Positions 15,425 through 22,593 of a stretch of 22,593 nucleotides of DNA are shown in pieces. The first letter of the stretch is position 1. Each line of letters begins with the position of its first letter. Under the pieces are notes generated by a model. The model was not told the DNA's origin. It was given only the letters and a program-made list of their open reading frames with translations, and did not search any database. The position numbers were made by a program, and so were the translations under genes. This stretch comes from an uncultured Flavobacteriaceae bacterium. Lineage in GTDB: Bacteria; Bacteroidota; Bacteroidia; Flavobacteriales; Flavobacteriaceae. The DNA is taken from contig CALGUD010000042.1 of NCBI GenBank assembly GCA_937901915.1, forward strand, positions 1 to 22,593, given 5' to 3'.

Positions 15425-16576
15425 ATGCTTAAATTACTTTTTTCGAAACCTTTATTCATGCTTTTAGCTATAGCCGGTTTGGTTATGGTATCATGTAAAA
15501 CTGATAAAAAGGAAACAACTGAAGATGTAGAAGTTGTAGATCCTGAAACAAAAACTAAAGATTCAATAGCGGATTTATACAAAAAACTGGTTGACAGTTT
15601 ACAGCCAATTTCTGAGCCGTTGGTAACACATATTTATACTGCCGACCCTTCTGCACACGTATTTAATGATACCTTATATATATACCCATCTCACGACTGG
15701 GAAGCAGGTATTCCACAGGATGACCTGGGGAGTCATTTTAATATGAAAGATTACCATGTACTGTCGTTAGATAGTGTTGGTGGTGAAGTTACTGATCACG
15801 GTGTTGCATTAGATATTAAAGATGTACCTTGGGCAGGAAGACAAATGTGGGCTCCTGACGCAGCCGAAAAAGACGGTAAATACTATTTATATTTTCCTGT
15901 TAAAGATACTTTAGACATCTTCAGAATAGGTGCCGCTGTAAGTGATCATCCTGCCGGCCCTTTTAAAGCTGAAGATAGTTACATAGAAGAAAGTTTTAGT
16001 ATGGACCCTGCTGTATATAAAGACACCGATGGTACTTACTACATGTATTTTGGAGGTATCTGGGGTGGACATTTACAACGTTGGGCAACCGGTGAGTACG
16101 TAAATGAAGACAAATATCCTGCAGATGACCAACCAGCGTTAGCACCTAAAATTGCAAAAATGGGAGATGATATGCTAAGTTTTGCTGAAGAACCTAAAAA
16201 TATAATGATACTCGATGAAGAAGGAAAACCTATTACAGCAGGTGATAATGAAAGAAGGTTTTTTGAAGCGGCCTGGGTTCATAAGTATAATGATAAATAC
16301 TACTTTTCTTATTCTACCGGTGACACTCATAACATTGCGTATGCAATTGGTGATAACCCATACGGACCTTTTACATACCAGGGGGTTATTTTAGAACCGG
16401 TTGTTGGTTGGACAAACCATCACTCTATTGCAGAGTTTAACGGTAAATGGTATTTATTTTATCATGACAGTACATTATCCGGCGGACAAACACATTTAAG
16501 AAATGTGAAGATGACCGAATTAACCCATAAGGAAGATGGAACTATTGAAACCATAAAACCTTATAAAAACAACTAA
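15425..16576 (+). CDS. GH43 family glycoside hydrolase, lipoprotein
   Basis: A 383-residue glycosidase anchored in a membrane: the signal LLAIAGLVMVSC ends in a lipobox with Cys24, so it is lipidated and probably acts at the outer membrane or cell surface. After an acidic linker (25-65) comes a five-bladed GH43 catalytic domain with the three expected carboxylates: Asp74 as base (YTADPSAHVF), Asp194 as pKa modulator (SMDPAVY) and Glu281 as acid (RRFFEAAWVHKY). MWAPD (141-145) and NHHSI (331-335) are further family marks. GH43 members are beta-xylosidases, alpha-L-arabinofuranosidases or arabinanases; the exact substrate is not clear. It probably has its own promoter, overlapped by a LacI-like palindrome, and is followed by a strong terminator. 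No SusC/SusD pair lies next to it. Confidence 0.93.
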   Translation: MLKLLFSKPLFMLLAIAGLVMVSCKTDKKETTEDVEVVDPETKTKDSIADLYKKLVDSLQPISEPLVTHIYTADPSAHVFNDTLYIYPSHDWEAGIPQDDLGSHFNMKDYHVLSLDSVGGEVTDHGVALDIKDVPWAGRQMWAPDAAEKDGKYYLYFPVKDTLDIFRIGAAVSDHPAGPFKAEDSYIEESFSMDPAVYKDTDGTYYMYFGGIWGGHLQRWATGEYVNEDKYPADDQPALAPKIAKMGDDMLSFAEEPKNIMILDEEGKPITAGDNERRFFEAAWVHKYNDKYYFSYSTGDTHNIAYAIGDNPYGPFTYQGVILEPVVGWTNHHSIAEFNGKWYLFYHDSTLSGGQTHLRNVKMTELTHKEDGTIETIKPYKNN

Positions 16577-16600
16577 GCTTAAACTTTATAGCATTATTTT

Positions 16601-16639
16601 AAAACCCACTACAACTTTAAGTTTCTAGTGGGTTTTTTT
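16601..16639 (+). terminator. Terminator of the GH43 gene
   Basis: AAAACCCACTA (16601-16611) and TAGTGGGTTTT (16626-16636) form a perfect 11-bp stem, followed by a run of Ts to 16639. It lies 24 bases after the GH43 stop. Confidence 0.93.
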
Positions 16640-16734
16640 ATGATGATGAATTAGTATACAGGATACACACATCTAAAATAAGTGTAAACCACTATTCTTA
16701 ATAGTACCATTAGTAATTAATAAAAACAATAAGA

Positions 16735-16742
16735 TATATTTG
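16735..16742 (+). promoter_or_regulatory. -7 box of the small lipoprotein gene
   Basis: TATATTTG matches TAnnTTTG exactly. It lies 59 bases before the ATG at 16802 and only 11 before an in-frame ATG at 16754, so transcription would start at about that earlier ATG. This supports 16802 as the real start. Confidence 0.5.
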
Positions 16743-16801
16743 AAAAAGAGATTGTGAATTTTTCTATATTTAGTATAGATAACCTACTAAACAAACTTAC
16801 T

Positions 16802-17206
16802 ATGAAGAACAAAATTATACTGCCGCTTATTTGTTGCTTTTTATTCCTGTCTATCTCTTGTTCAAAAGATGATGACAATGATGAATCTCCGCAAACAACA
16901 CAATTTAACGAATCCCTGTTATTTAATAAATGGTGGTTCTCCACCAGTGGTTCAACGGAGTTTTACATTTCATCTGCTGGAACATTTGAACAAAAACTAT
17001 CTGAAAGTTTAAGTGATTCCGGTACCTGGGAGTGGGTAAACACCAGCAATACCCGAATGAAATTTACAGTTACTCCCGGTGGTTCAAATATCATTAATGA
17101 CTTTTGGGCGGAATATACCGAAATTGAATCTTCTACAATGAAGTTTAAATTTTCTGATGATAATAATGATTATTCATCTTCTTACTCATTTACAGATAGC
17201 GAGTAA
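16802..17206 (+). CDS. Small lipoprotein, possible lipocalin-like fold, function unknown
   Basis: The 134-residue product starts with a lipoprotein signal (MKNKIILPLICCFLFLSISC, Cys20) and a very acidic spacer (SKDDDNDESP), a pattern common in flavobacterial outer-membrane lipoproteins. The rest is a run of short beta strands with Trp-rich turns (LLFNKWWFSTSGS, SGTWEWVNTSNTRM, DFWAEYTEIESS), as in small lipocalin-like domains of Bacteroidetes. An in-frame ATG at 16754 would add 16 residues ahead of the signal and spoil it, so the start at 16802 is preferred. No catalytic motif is visible and neighbours do not suggest a function. Confidence 0.78.
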   Translation: MKNKIILPLICCFLFLSISCSKDDDNDESPQTTQFNESLLFNKWWFSTSGSTEFYISSAGTFEQKLSESLSDSGTWEWVNTSNTRMKFTVTPGGSNIINDFWAEYTEIESSTMKFKFSDDNNDYSSSYSFTDSE

Positions 17207-17262
17207 TTAGAATAGAATATTTATTTTTGACTTAAACCGATACAAAATAACATGAAAAAACT

Positions 17263-17290
17263 TCCTTGGTATTAAATAAGATACTAAGGA
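17263..17290 (+). other. Hairpin in the spacer before the DoxX gene
   Basis: TCCTTGGTAT (17263-17272) pairs with ATACTAAGGA (17281-17290) through ten pairs including one G-T, around an 8-base loop. No T run follows, so it is not a standard terminator. It overlaps a seven-codon frame (MKKLPWY, 17252-17275) that may be chance. The rest of the 189-base spacer shows nothing else. Confidence 0.35.
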
Positions 17291-17395
17291 GAAACCTCTA
17301 CCATTTATAAAACTTAAACATAAACTTGTTAGAGAACTAGAAGAATAAAATTATTTTCATATCTTTAAGGTGCTATTAACCAATACTTTAAGTAT

Positions 17396-17770
17396 ATGAA
17401 AACCATCTCGCTTATTCTCCGGTTACTCTTCGGAGCTTTTCTCTTATTTTTTGGTGCGAACAAATTGTACCCATTTATGGATCAACCCCCGCCACCTTCA
17501 GATGAGGCAATGACTTATTTCACTGCTTTAAAGATTACTAAAACATTTACTTTGGTTGCAATTGTTGAAGTTCTCTCAGGCTTGTCTTTATTAATAAACA
17601 AATATGCCGCTTTAATGATGATCATCTTAATGAGTGTTTCTGTAAATGCAGTGTTGTATCACGCTACCATTGATCCGGATACTATATTAATGGCGGCTGT
17701 TATGCTTATATTAAATATTATTATGTTGTTTATATACAAAGACAGGTACAAGGGTATTTTAAAGCCGTAA
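17396..17770 (+). CDS. DoxX-like family inner-membrane protein
   Basis: The 124-residue protein has four membrane segments: ISLILRLLFGAFLLFFGANKL (4-24, with the Gly and the FGANKL end typical of DoxX), about 49-67, about 70-88 and about 94-113, with a short basic C-terminus (YKDRYKGILKP). DoxX-family proteins are small four-helix membrane proteins with links to respiration, thiosulfate oxidation or redox stress, but the role in this clade is unknown. It is transcribed alone or from a promoter in the spacer and ends at a hairpin terminator 22 bases after its stop. Confidence 0.8.
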   Translation: MKTISLILRLLFGAFLLFFGANKLYPFMDQPPPPSDEAMTYFTALKITKTFTLVAIVEVLSGLSLLINKYAALMMIILMSVSVNAVLYHATIDPDTILMAAVMLILNIIMLFIYKDRYKGILKP

Positions 17771-17792
17771 CAATTTAGGGTATTTGTGTAAG

Positions 17793-17818
17793 AATGGCGG
17801 GTAAAAGCGCCATTTTTT
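17793..17818 (+). terminator. Terminator of the DoxX-type gene
   Basis: AATGGCG (17793-17799) and CGCCATT (17808-17814) form a perfect 7-bp stem with an 8-base loop, then Ts to 17818. The -7 box of the next gene starts two bases later. Confidence 0.88.
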
Positions 17819-17820
17819 AT

Positions 17821-17828
17821 TAAATTTG
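17821..17828 (+). promoter_or_regulatory. -7 box of the mechanosensitive channel gene
   Basis: TAAATTTG matches TAnnTTTG exactly and lies 17 bases before the ATG at 17846. Its last base is the G of a GTG (17828) that could also open the frame; that codon lies inside the promoter and cannot be in the transcript. Confidence 0.55.
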
Positions 17829-17845
17829 TGCCCAAAATAAAAAAC

Positions 17846-19105
17846 ATGAAAGATTACTTCAGGTGGTTTTACAAATTCCTGATTGAAAAAGGGCTGGATC
17901 CTACAACTTCGGTATATTTAAACCTATTATTTAATATAGCACTTTTTGTACTGTTCATCTTCCTGATAGACATTTTTCTAAGAAAAGTAATTATAAAAGC
18001 TATTGAGCTCTTTTCTAATAAAACCCGTACAACTTTTGATGATTTTCTGGTAAAGAGCAGGTTTCCTAACTATGTAGCACATCTTGTACCCCTTGGTTTA
18101 ATTGTGCTGTTAACTCCATTTTTACTACTCGATTTTCCTGAATCGCAAGTTTTTGTAATAAAAGCAATTGACATATATATAATTTTACTTGTGGTATGGA
18201 TTTTTAGAAGCTTTATTAAATCAACACGTAACTATTTAAACAGTAAGGAAGCTTTTAAGGATAAGCCTTTGGACAGTTTCGCACAAATAGCAATTATCAT
18301 TCTTTGGTTCTTTGGTATTATTTTTATTTTCTCTGAGCTTACAGGACAATCCATCGTGAAGTTTTTAACTACGCTGGGGGCCGCCTCAGCCATTCTTTTA
18401 CTAATTTTCAAAGACTCTCTTTTGGGTTTGGTGGCCAGTATCCAGGTTTCTGTAAACGATATGGTACGTATTGGAGATTGGATTACACAGGAAAAATATG
18501 GGGCTGATGGTAATGTGTATGAAATAAATCTCACCACTGTAAAAGTGCGGAATTTTGATAATACAATTACAACTATCCCAACGTATTCGCTAATCTCTGA
18601 TTCCTTTAAAAATTGGAGGGGAATGCAAAGTAGTGAAGGAAGGCGTATTAAGCGTTCGCTCATTATAAAAGCCAATAGTGTACGTTTTCTTCTCAAGGAA
18701 GACCTGGAACGTTTAGCTAAAATTCAAATACTTTCAAATTATATAGAGAATCGTCAAAAGGATATTGATAAATATAATGAAACACACGGCTTTGATAAAT
18801 CAGTTATTATAAATGGAAGAAATCAAACAAACCTAGGAGTTTTCAGAAAATATTGCGACCAATATGTGAGAAACCATTCTGCTGTCAATAAAGACCTCAT
18901 GATAATGATACGCCACCTGCCTGCTACGCCTCAAGGTCTTCCTTTAGAAATATATACATTTTCAAGTGATAAAAGATGGGAGAATTATGAATATATAATG
19001 GCTGACATTTTTGAACACCTGATGGCTGCCGTTTCGTATTTTGATCTTGAATTACACGAATTACCCACTGGAAGAGATTTAAGCACTTATATGCTTGAAA
19101 ATTAG
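17846..19105 (+). CDS. MscS-family mechanosensitive channel, YbdG type
   Basis: A tension-gated inner-membrane channel that releases solutes on osmotic downshift. From the ATG at 17846 it has 419 residues: several N-terminal membrane segments, then the pore-lining helix and beta domain typical of MscS (FLTTLGAASAILLLIFKDSL, then the GLVASIQVSVNDMVRIGDWI region). The stretch KYGADGNVYEINLTTVKVRN with TTIPTYSLISDSFKNWRGMQ and GRRIKRS closely matches E. coli YbdG (MscM) as I remember it, including the long C-terminal domain that ordinary MscS lacks. The upstream GTG at 17828 adds six residues but overlaps the promoter, so 17846 is chosen. The very short leader may matter for its expression. Confidence 0.93.
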   Translation: MKDYFRWFYKFLIEKGLDPTTSVYLNLLFNIALFVLFIFLIDIFLRKVIIKAIELFSNKTRTTFDDFLVKSRFPNYVAHLVPLGLIVLLTPFLLLDFPESQVFVIKAIDIYIILLVVWIFRSFIKSTRNYLNSKEAFKDKPLDSFAQIAIIILWFFGIIFIFSELTGQSIVKFLTTLGAASAILLLIFKDSLLGLVASIQVSVNDMVRIGDWITQEKYGADGNVYEINLTTVKVRNFDNTITTIPTYSLISDSFKNWRGMQSSEGRRIKRSLIIKANSVRFLLKEDLERLAKIQILSNYIENRQKDIDKYNETHGFDKSVIINGRNQTNLGVFRKYCDQYVRNHSAVNKDLMIMIRHLPATPQGLPLEIYTFSSDKRWENYEYIMADIFEHLMAAVSYFDLELHELPTGRDLSTYMLEN

Positions 19106-19152
19106 CATTTTATTAAGATATATATATTTTAATTTTTTGTATCTTAAAGAAT

Positions 19153-19341
19153 ATGAAATTTAAAGCCATTCCATTAGTAATTTTAATAACAGCATTTATA
19201 TTGATTTTCATGATGCTGTCACAGACTTCATTGGATTCAATCTTCTTGTTTTTGTTTCTGATTATAGGTGTGCTTATATTATTATACAGCATTTATAAAA
19301 CTGTAGTCAAAACCCGTTCTAATAAGCATCATTTCGAATAG
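19153..19341 (+). CDS. Small two-helix membrane protein, function unknown
   Basis: A 62-residue protein with two hydrophobic helices (IPLVILITAFILIFMMLS, about 6-23, and FLFLFLIIGVLILLYSIY, about 31-48) and a basic tail (KTVVKTRSNKHHFE) that should face the cytoplasm. It lies 47 bases after the channel gene on the same strand and may be co-transcribed. The separating bases hold an 8-bp inverted repeat (TTAAGATA at 19113-19120, TATCTTAA at 19140-19147) that is weak in this AT-rich DNA. It converges on the gene ending at 19375. No family recognised; membrane composition alone favours a real gene. Confidence 0.55.
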   Translation: MKFKAIPLVILITAFILIFMMLSQTSLDSIFLFLFLIIGVLILLYSIYKTVVKTRSNKHHFE

Positions 19342-19374
19342 TAGTATTCTTGATGCATATTTAATTCTCTATAG

Positions 19375-20130
19375 TTATTTAAATACTGACGCCTGTTTTG
19401 TTAATTCATCGAACAACAAGAATTCATTTTCTTTTCTCAGAAGTGTTGAGTTTAATTTTTGCTCCTCACAATAATAAAAAAACAAGAACTTATTTTCAGA
19501 AGGAATTTCCAGTTTATTCTTTAACAAGGCATCGTTAAAAAAAGAATTGTTGCTAAATAACGTATCAAGATCTTTGAAAGTAATATATGTTGCGTTATTA
19601 TAAGATGCACCTTCTCCTCTATTTTTAAATAATTTTCCAATCTTTTCGCCAATAAAATTACCAGCCTTAATTATATCTAATCTTCCATCAGATTGAGGTT
19701 CATAGGCGTAGGGATTTTTTTTTACATCCTCCCCTATTTGGCTTTTAAATTCTATATTGTACTCTTCAATATTAAATTCTTTCACTCCAACCATGTTGTT
19801 GACTACCACTTCATCCAATTGATTTATTTTTTCTTTTAATTGAACTACAAATTTTTCCTTGAGTTTGAAGTCATCAACACGCATCTTTTTTTCTTCATAA
19901 AAGGAAGAATTAAACATTAAAGTATCATTTAAAACTGCTTTTATTTTAAAATCACCGTTTTCATCTGAATACGTAGAGATATTTGTGGTTAGATTATTGA
20001 TTTTAACATCTTTAGCAACATCTTTCTCACCATATAATTTTCCTGAAATCTGCGAAAAAGACTTAAAACTTAAAAGAAACAATCCAAACAAAAATATTTT
20101 GTTTATCGCTAAGTTTATATCGAAGTTCAT
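19375..20130 (-). CDS. Exported protein with CarboxypepD_reg-like domain
   Basis: From the ATG at 20130 the product has 251 residues, beginning with a Sec signal (INKIFLFGLFLLSFKSFSQ). Residues about 28-100 form the Ig-like beta-sandwich found at the start of SusC/TonB-dependent receptors and many surface proteins (SGKLYGEKDVAKDVKINNL, then STYSDENGDFKIKA and DTLMFNSSFYEEK). The domain ends with QLDEVVVNNM, as in SusC proteins just before the plug, but no plug or barrel follows. The remainder is soluble and unrecognised. The longer frame starts at 20157 and would put nine residues ahead of the signal, so 20130 is preferred. It is an envelope protein; its function is not known. Confidence 0.75.
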   Translation of the reverse strand: MNFDINLAINKIFLFGLFLLSFKSFSQISGKLYGEKDVAKDVKINNLTTNISTYSDENGDFKIKAVLNDTLMFNSSFYEEKKMRVDDFKLKEKFVVQLKEKINQLDEVVVNNMVGVKEFNIEEYNIEFKSQIGEDVKKNPYAYEPQSDGRLDIIKAGNFIGEKIGKLFKNRGEGASYNNATYITFKDLDTLFSNNSFFNDALLKNKLEIPSENKFLFFYYCEEQKLNSTLLRKENEFLLFDELTKQASVFK

Positions 20131-20204
20131 GCCGCTAAATTGATGCTTATCAGGCAAAAATCAGCTAACATTATTATTAAATTAACACTTTAAGTAATGA
20201 AATC

Positions 20205-21107
20205 TCATGAAAATAAGTCTTTTTGTCCTTTATTTATAATGGTAGAAGGTAGTTTAAGGGTTGCTAACCCAGTGTTATTTAATTTATTTATAAAGTGGGC
20301 CGACAATAATGGAGATTCAACTTCCATGTTTTGATGTACAAAAAAATGAAGGTGTTTTAAGCCTTGTTCTTTCCATTCTTTAATCCTTTCAATCCAATCA
20401 TCAAGGCGAGAATAGTCGCTTTCGTGATTTGCGCCAACATATCTTATAAAAGCTTCATCATTTGTTAAACGCATATGCATTATATCCCGTCTTCCTGCGG
20501 TATCTACCAATATATTTGCAATATTGTTTTCTTCAAGCAAATGATAGAATTCATCAGCTACTCTTTTATCGTTATACCAATCGCTATGCCTGAATTCTAC
20601 TGCTAATGGGATCTCCTTTGGCCATGACTCAATAAATTGAACCACCCTGTTAAAATCTTTAGGCGCAAAATTATTATGCATTTGCAGAAATACCGTTCCT
20701 AACTTTTCCTTTAGATGAATGACTCCGTTCAGGTACTCATCCAAATGGGCTTCAAAATCTAGCAACCTTTTTCGGTGGCTGATGATCTGATTCACTTTTG
20801 GAAAAAATTTAAAACCGGTCGGCACTTTCTCATACCATTTTTCAAATTGATCAGGCGAAAAATTCCGGTAAAAGGTTGCATTCAATTCAATGCAATTAAA
20901 TTGATTGGAGTAATACTCCAGTTCATCTTTAGTTCCTCGCGGATAAAAGTTTTTCAGGTCCTGCTTATTCCATTTCGCACATCCTACATATGTTGACATG
21001 GGTTTTTCATTATCCTTATACTTGGAAAGGATAACTACTGTATCCGGATGGTCTTCAGGTAACGAAAAATCAATGGTTTCCGGGTTGTCTACTTTACCAA
21101 ATTTCAT
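20205..21107 (-). CDS. DUF72 (YecE-like) family protein
   Basis: The 300-residue protein has the DUF72 TIM-barrel marks: YVGCAKW (40-46), the CIELNATFYR block (72-81) with Asn76 and Tyr80, FFPKVNQIISHRKR (101-114), TVFLQMHNNFAP, the AVEFRHSDWY strand, and a C-terminal HFFVHQNMEVESPL. DUF72 proteins are widespread but their enzymatic role is not settled; conserved polar residues at the barrel mouth suggest catalysis. An internal Met at residue 37 could be an alternative start, but the first ATG overlaps the stop of the aldehyde dehydrogenase by one base (TAATG on the minus strand), so the two are likely translationally coupled and the long start is favoured. Confidence 0.9.
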   Translation of the reverse strand: MKFGKVDNPETIDFSLPEDHPDTVVILSKYKDNEKPMSTYVGCAKWNKQDLKNFYPRGTKDELEYYSNQFNCIELNATFYRNFSPDQFEKWYEKVPTGFKFFPKVNQIISHRKRLLDFEAHLDEYLNGVIHLKEKLGTVFLQMHNNFAPKDFNRVVQFIESWPKEIPLAVEFRHSDWYNDKRVADEFYHLLEENNIANILVDTAGRRDIMHMRLTNDEAFIRYVGANHESDYSRLDDWIERIKEWKEQGLKHLHFFVHQNMEVESPLLSAHFINKLNNTGLATLKLPSTIINKGQKDLFS

Positions 21108-22462
21108 TATTTATTAATATATACTGTTTTAATATTTACAAACTCTTTAAGGCCGTAATGACTTAACTCCCTTCCAAAACCAGATATTTTAACACCGCCA
21201 AAAGGTAGCCTTGGGTCAGATTTAACAAGTTCATTAATAAACACACAGCCTTCATTAAATTGTGGCGCCAACTTTTCTATTTTATCTATGTCTTCTGTAA
21301 AAATGGTAACTCCCAATCCGAAATCAGAAGTATTTGATATTTCAATGGCTTCTTCAACAGTATCAAAAACCATCACACAAATGGCAGGACCAAAAGTTTC
21401 TTCTTTAAAAACAGGCATGTCTTTAGTAACATCAGTAATAACTGTAGGTTCATAATAAGCTCCTTTTCTTCTTCCTCCTGTTAATACCTTAGCCCCCATT
21501 GTAACTGATTTATTTACCTGTTCTTCTAAATCTTTGGCAAGGTCTTCCCTGGCAAGTACTCCAATGTAGGTTTCATCATCCAACGGATCACCACTTTTTA
21601 GGCTCTCAACTTTTTGAATAAACTTTTTGAGGAATTCTTCAGCAATACCTTTTTGCAATAAAAGTCTTTTGGCCGCGATACAGCTCTGTCCTGTATTCTG
21701 GTACCGGGCATTAATTGCTACTTCCAGAGCCTTTTCCATATCGGCATCATTTAAAACAATAAAAGCATTACTACCTCCCAATTCTAAAACTGCCTTTTTG
21801 ATTTCTTTAGCTGCAGCAGAAGCTACAGCGCTACCGGCAGGTGTACTTCCTGTTAGAGTAACAGCTTTAACGTGTGGATTTTTAATAATATCTTCTACCT
21901 TATCACTTTTAATGACCAAGCTTTGAAAAACATTTTCCGGGAATCCGGCTAATTTAAAAACTTTTTGAATATTGGCAGCACTCATCATCACATTTGAAGC
22001 ATGCTTTAACAGTGCCGTATTTCCTGCCATTAATGCTGGCGCTGCAAATCTGAATACCTGCCAAAAAGGGAAATTCCACGGCATGATGGCCAAAACCACT
22101 CCCAACGGTTCGAAATTTACATAGCTCTTATACGCATCCGATTCGATAATCTCAGGAGATAGAAAGTTTTGGGCATTCTCAGCATAATATTCGCATACCC
22201 ATGAACATTTTTCAATTTCAGCAACCGACTGCTTTATAGGTTTTCCCATTTCCATCGAAATGGTTTTGCCAAAATCTTCTTTGTTGTCTTCCAGAACTTT
22301 TGCCGCATTTTGTATTAATCCGGAACGCTCCGGAAACGATACATTTTTCCATTTATGAAATGCACTGTTTGCCACCTCCACTCTTTTCTCTATCTCCTTT
22401 GTAGATAGTTCATTAAAGGAGTGTAGTATTTCATTGTTATATGGGTTTTTTGAAGTTATCAT
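21107..22462 (-). CDS. NAD(P)+-dependent aldehyde dehydrogenase, succinate-semialdehyde type
   Basis: This 451-residue enzyme oxidises an aldehyde to its acid. The ALDH fold is complete: the cofactor and oxyanion residue Asn130 in PWNFPFWQ, Lys153 in LLKHASN, the TGSTPAG turn (204-210), general base Glu227 in LELGGSNAF, and nucleophile Cys261 in NTGQSCIAAKR. The short length and the KHASN version of the Lys motif resemble the Sad/YneI group of succinate-semialdehyde dehydrogenases, but the physiological aldehyde is not proved. It is the first gene of a minus-strand pair with the DUF72 gene. Upstream (22463-22593) no exact TAnnTTTG box was found, only the near match GAAATTTG on the minus strand. 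Confidence 0.93.
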   Translation of the reverse strand: MITSKNPYNNEILHSFNELSTKEIEKRVEVANSAFHKWKNVSFPERSGLIQNAAKVLEDNKEDFGKTISMEMGKPIKQSVAEIEKCSWVCEYYAENAQNFLSPEIIESDAYKSYVNFEPLGVVLAIMPWNFPFWQVFRFAAPALMAGNTALLKHASNVMMSAANIQKVFKLAGFPENVFQSLVIKSDKVEDIIKNPHVKAVTLTGSTPAGSAVASAAAKEIKKAVLELGGSNAFIVLNDADMEKALEVAINARYQNTGQSCIAAKRLLLQKGIAEEFLKKFIQKVESLKSGDPLDDETYIGVLAREDLAKDLEEQVNKSVTMGAKVLTGGRRKGAYYEPTVITDVTKDMPVFKEETFGPAICVMVFDTVEEAIEISNTSDFGLGVTIFTEDIDKIEKLAPQFNEGCVFINELVKSDPRLPFGGVKISGFGRELSHYGLKEFVNIKTVYINK

Positions 22463-22593
22463 ATTGTAAAGTTATTGAATTTAATAAATAAATAAACAAA
22501 TTTCATGAAACGAAAAACTCCCAGACAGTCCCGATAGTTTCTAGAAACCGCAAGTTTTATAAAAAAATGCTGCAAAGCTTTATTCGATAAGAC

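Noticed and set aside
16754..16801. Upstream in-frame ATG of the small lipoprotein
   Set aside because: It would place 16 residues before the lipoprotein signal and would sit about at the predicted transcript start.
17828..17845. GTG start of the mechanosensitive channel
   Set aside because: The GTG overlaps the last base of the -7 box and so should not be transcribed; the ATG at 17846 is better.
19113..19147. Inverted repeat TTAAGATA / TATCTTAA after the channel gene
   Set aside because: Eight A/T-rich pairs with a 19-base loop and no T run; expected by chance in this DNA.

Overview
The window reads as chromosomal DNA of a member of the Bacteroidetes, most likely family Flavobacteriaceae. 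The DNA is AT-rich. Several genes are preceded by the flavobacterial -7 element TAnnTTTG, Shine-Dalgarno sequences are weak or absent, and short lipoproteins with an SxxC or SC lipobox occur. A leuC-leuD-leuA/cimA-leuB order and a CarboxypepD_reg-type surface protein fit the same group. I saw no rRNA, tRNA, CRISPR array, insertion sequence or phage gene.

Left part (1-6753, + strand): the 3' nine-tenths of clpB, cut by the window edge and closed by a clear terminator; a 0.69-kb gene-poor stretch with a bidirectional hairpin terminator, a short structured segment and a possible gene remnant on the minus strand; a secreted eight-bladed PQQ-type propeller protein with an extra C-terminal domain; then a TetR regulator, a hot-dog thioesterase with a perfect TetR-type palindrome in front of it, and deoC.

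Middle (6768-13828, - strand): a branched-chain amino acid block transcribed leuC, leuD, a LeuA-family synthase, a small exported protein of unknown function, leuB, followed by a TauE/SafE-type permease and a TVP38/TMEM64-type membrane protein. The LeuA-family enzyme matches citramalate synthase rather than isopropylmalate synthase at the positions known to select pyruvate. The block may therefore feed isoleucine (citramalate to 2-oxobutyrate) through LeuCD and LeuB, perhaps as well as leucine.

Right part: + strand genes for an MFS transporter, a GH43 lipoprotein glycosidase with a LacI-like palindrome over its promoter, a small lipoprotein, a DoxX-type membrane protein, a YbdG-type MscS channel and a 62-residue membrane protein (14064-19341); then - strand genes for a CarboxypepD_reg-domain surface protein, a DUF72 protein and an aldehyde dehydrogenase (19375-22462), the last two overlapping by one base. 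Most of the window is ordinary housekeeping and metabolic content. The points worth a second look are the probable citramalate synthase, the unknown secreted gene inside the leu block, the propeller fusion, the two operator-like palindromes and the structured gap after clpB.
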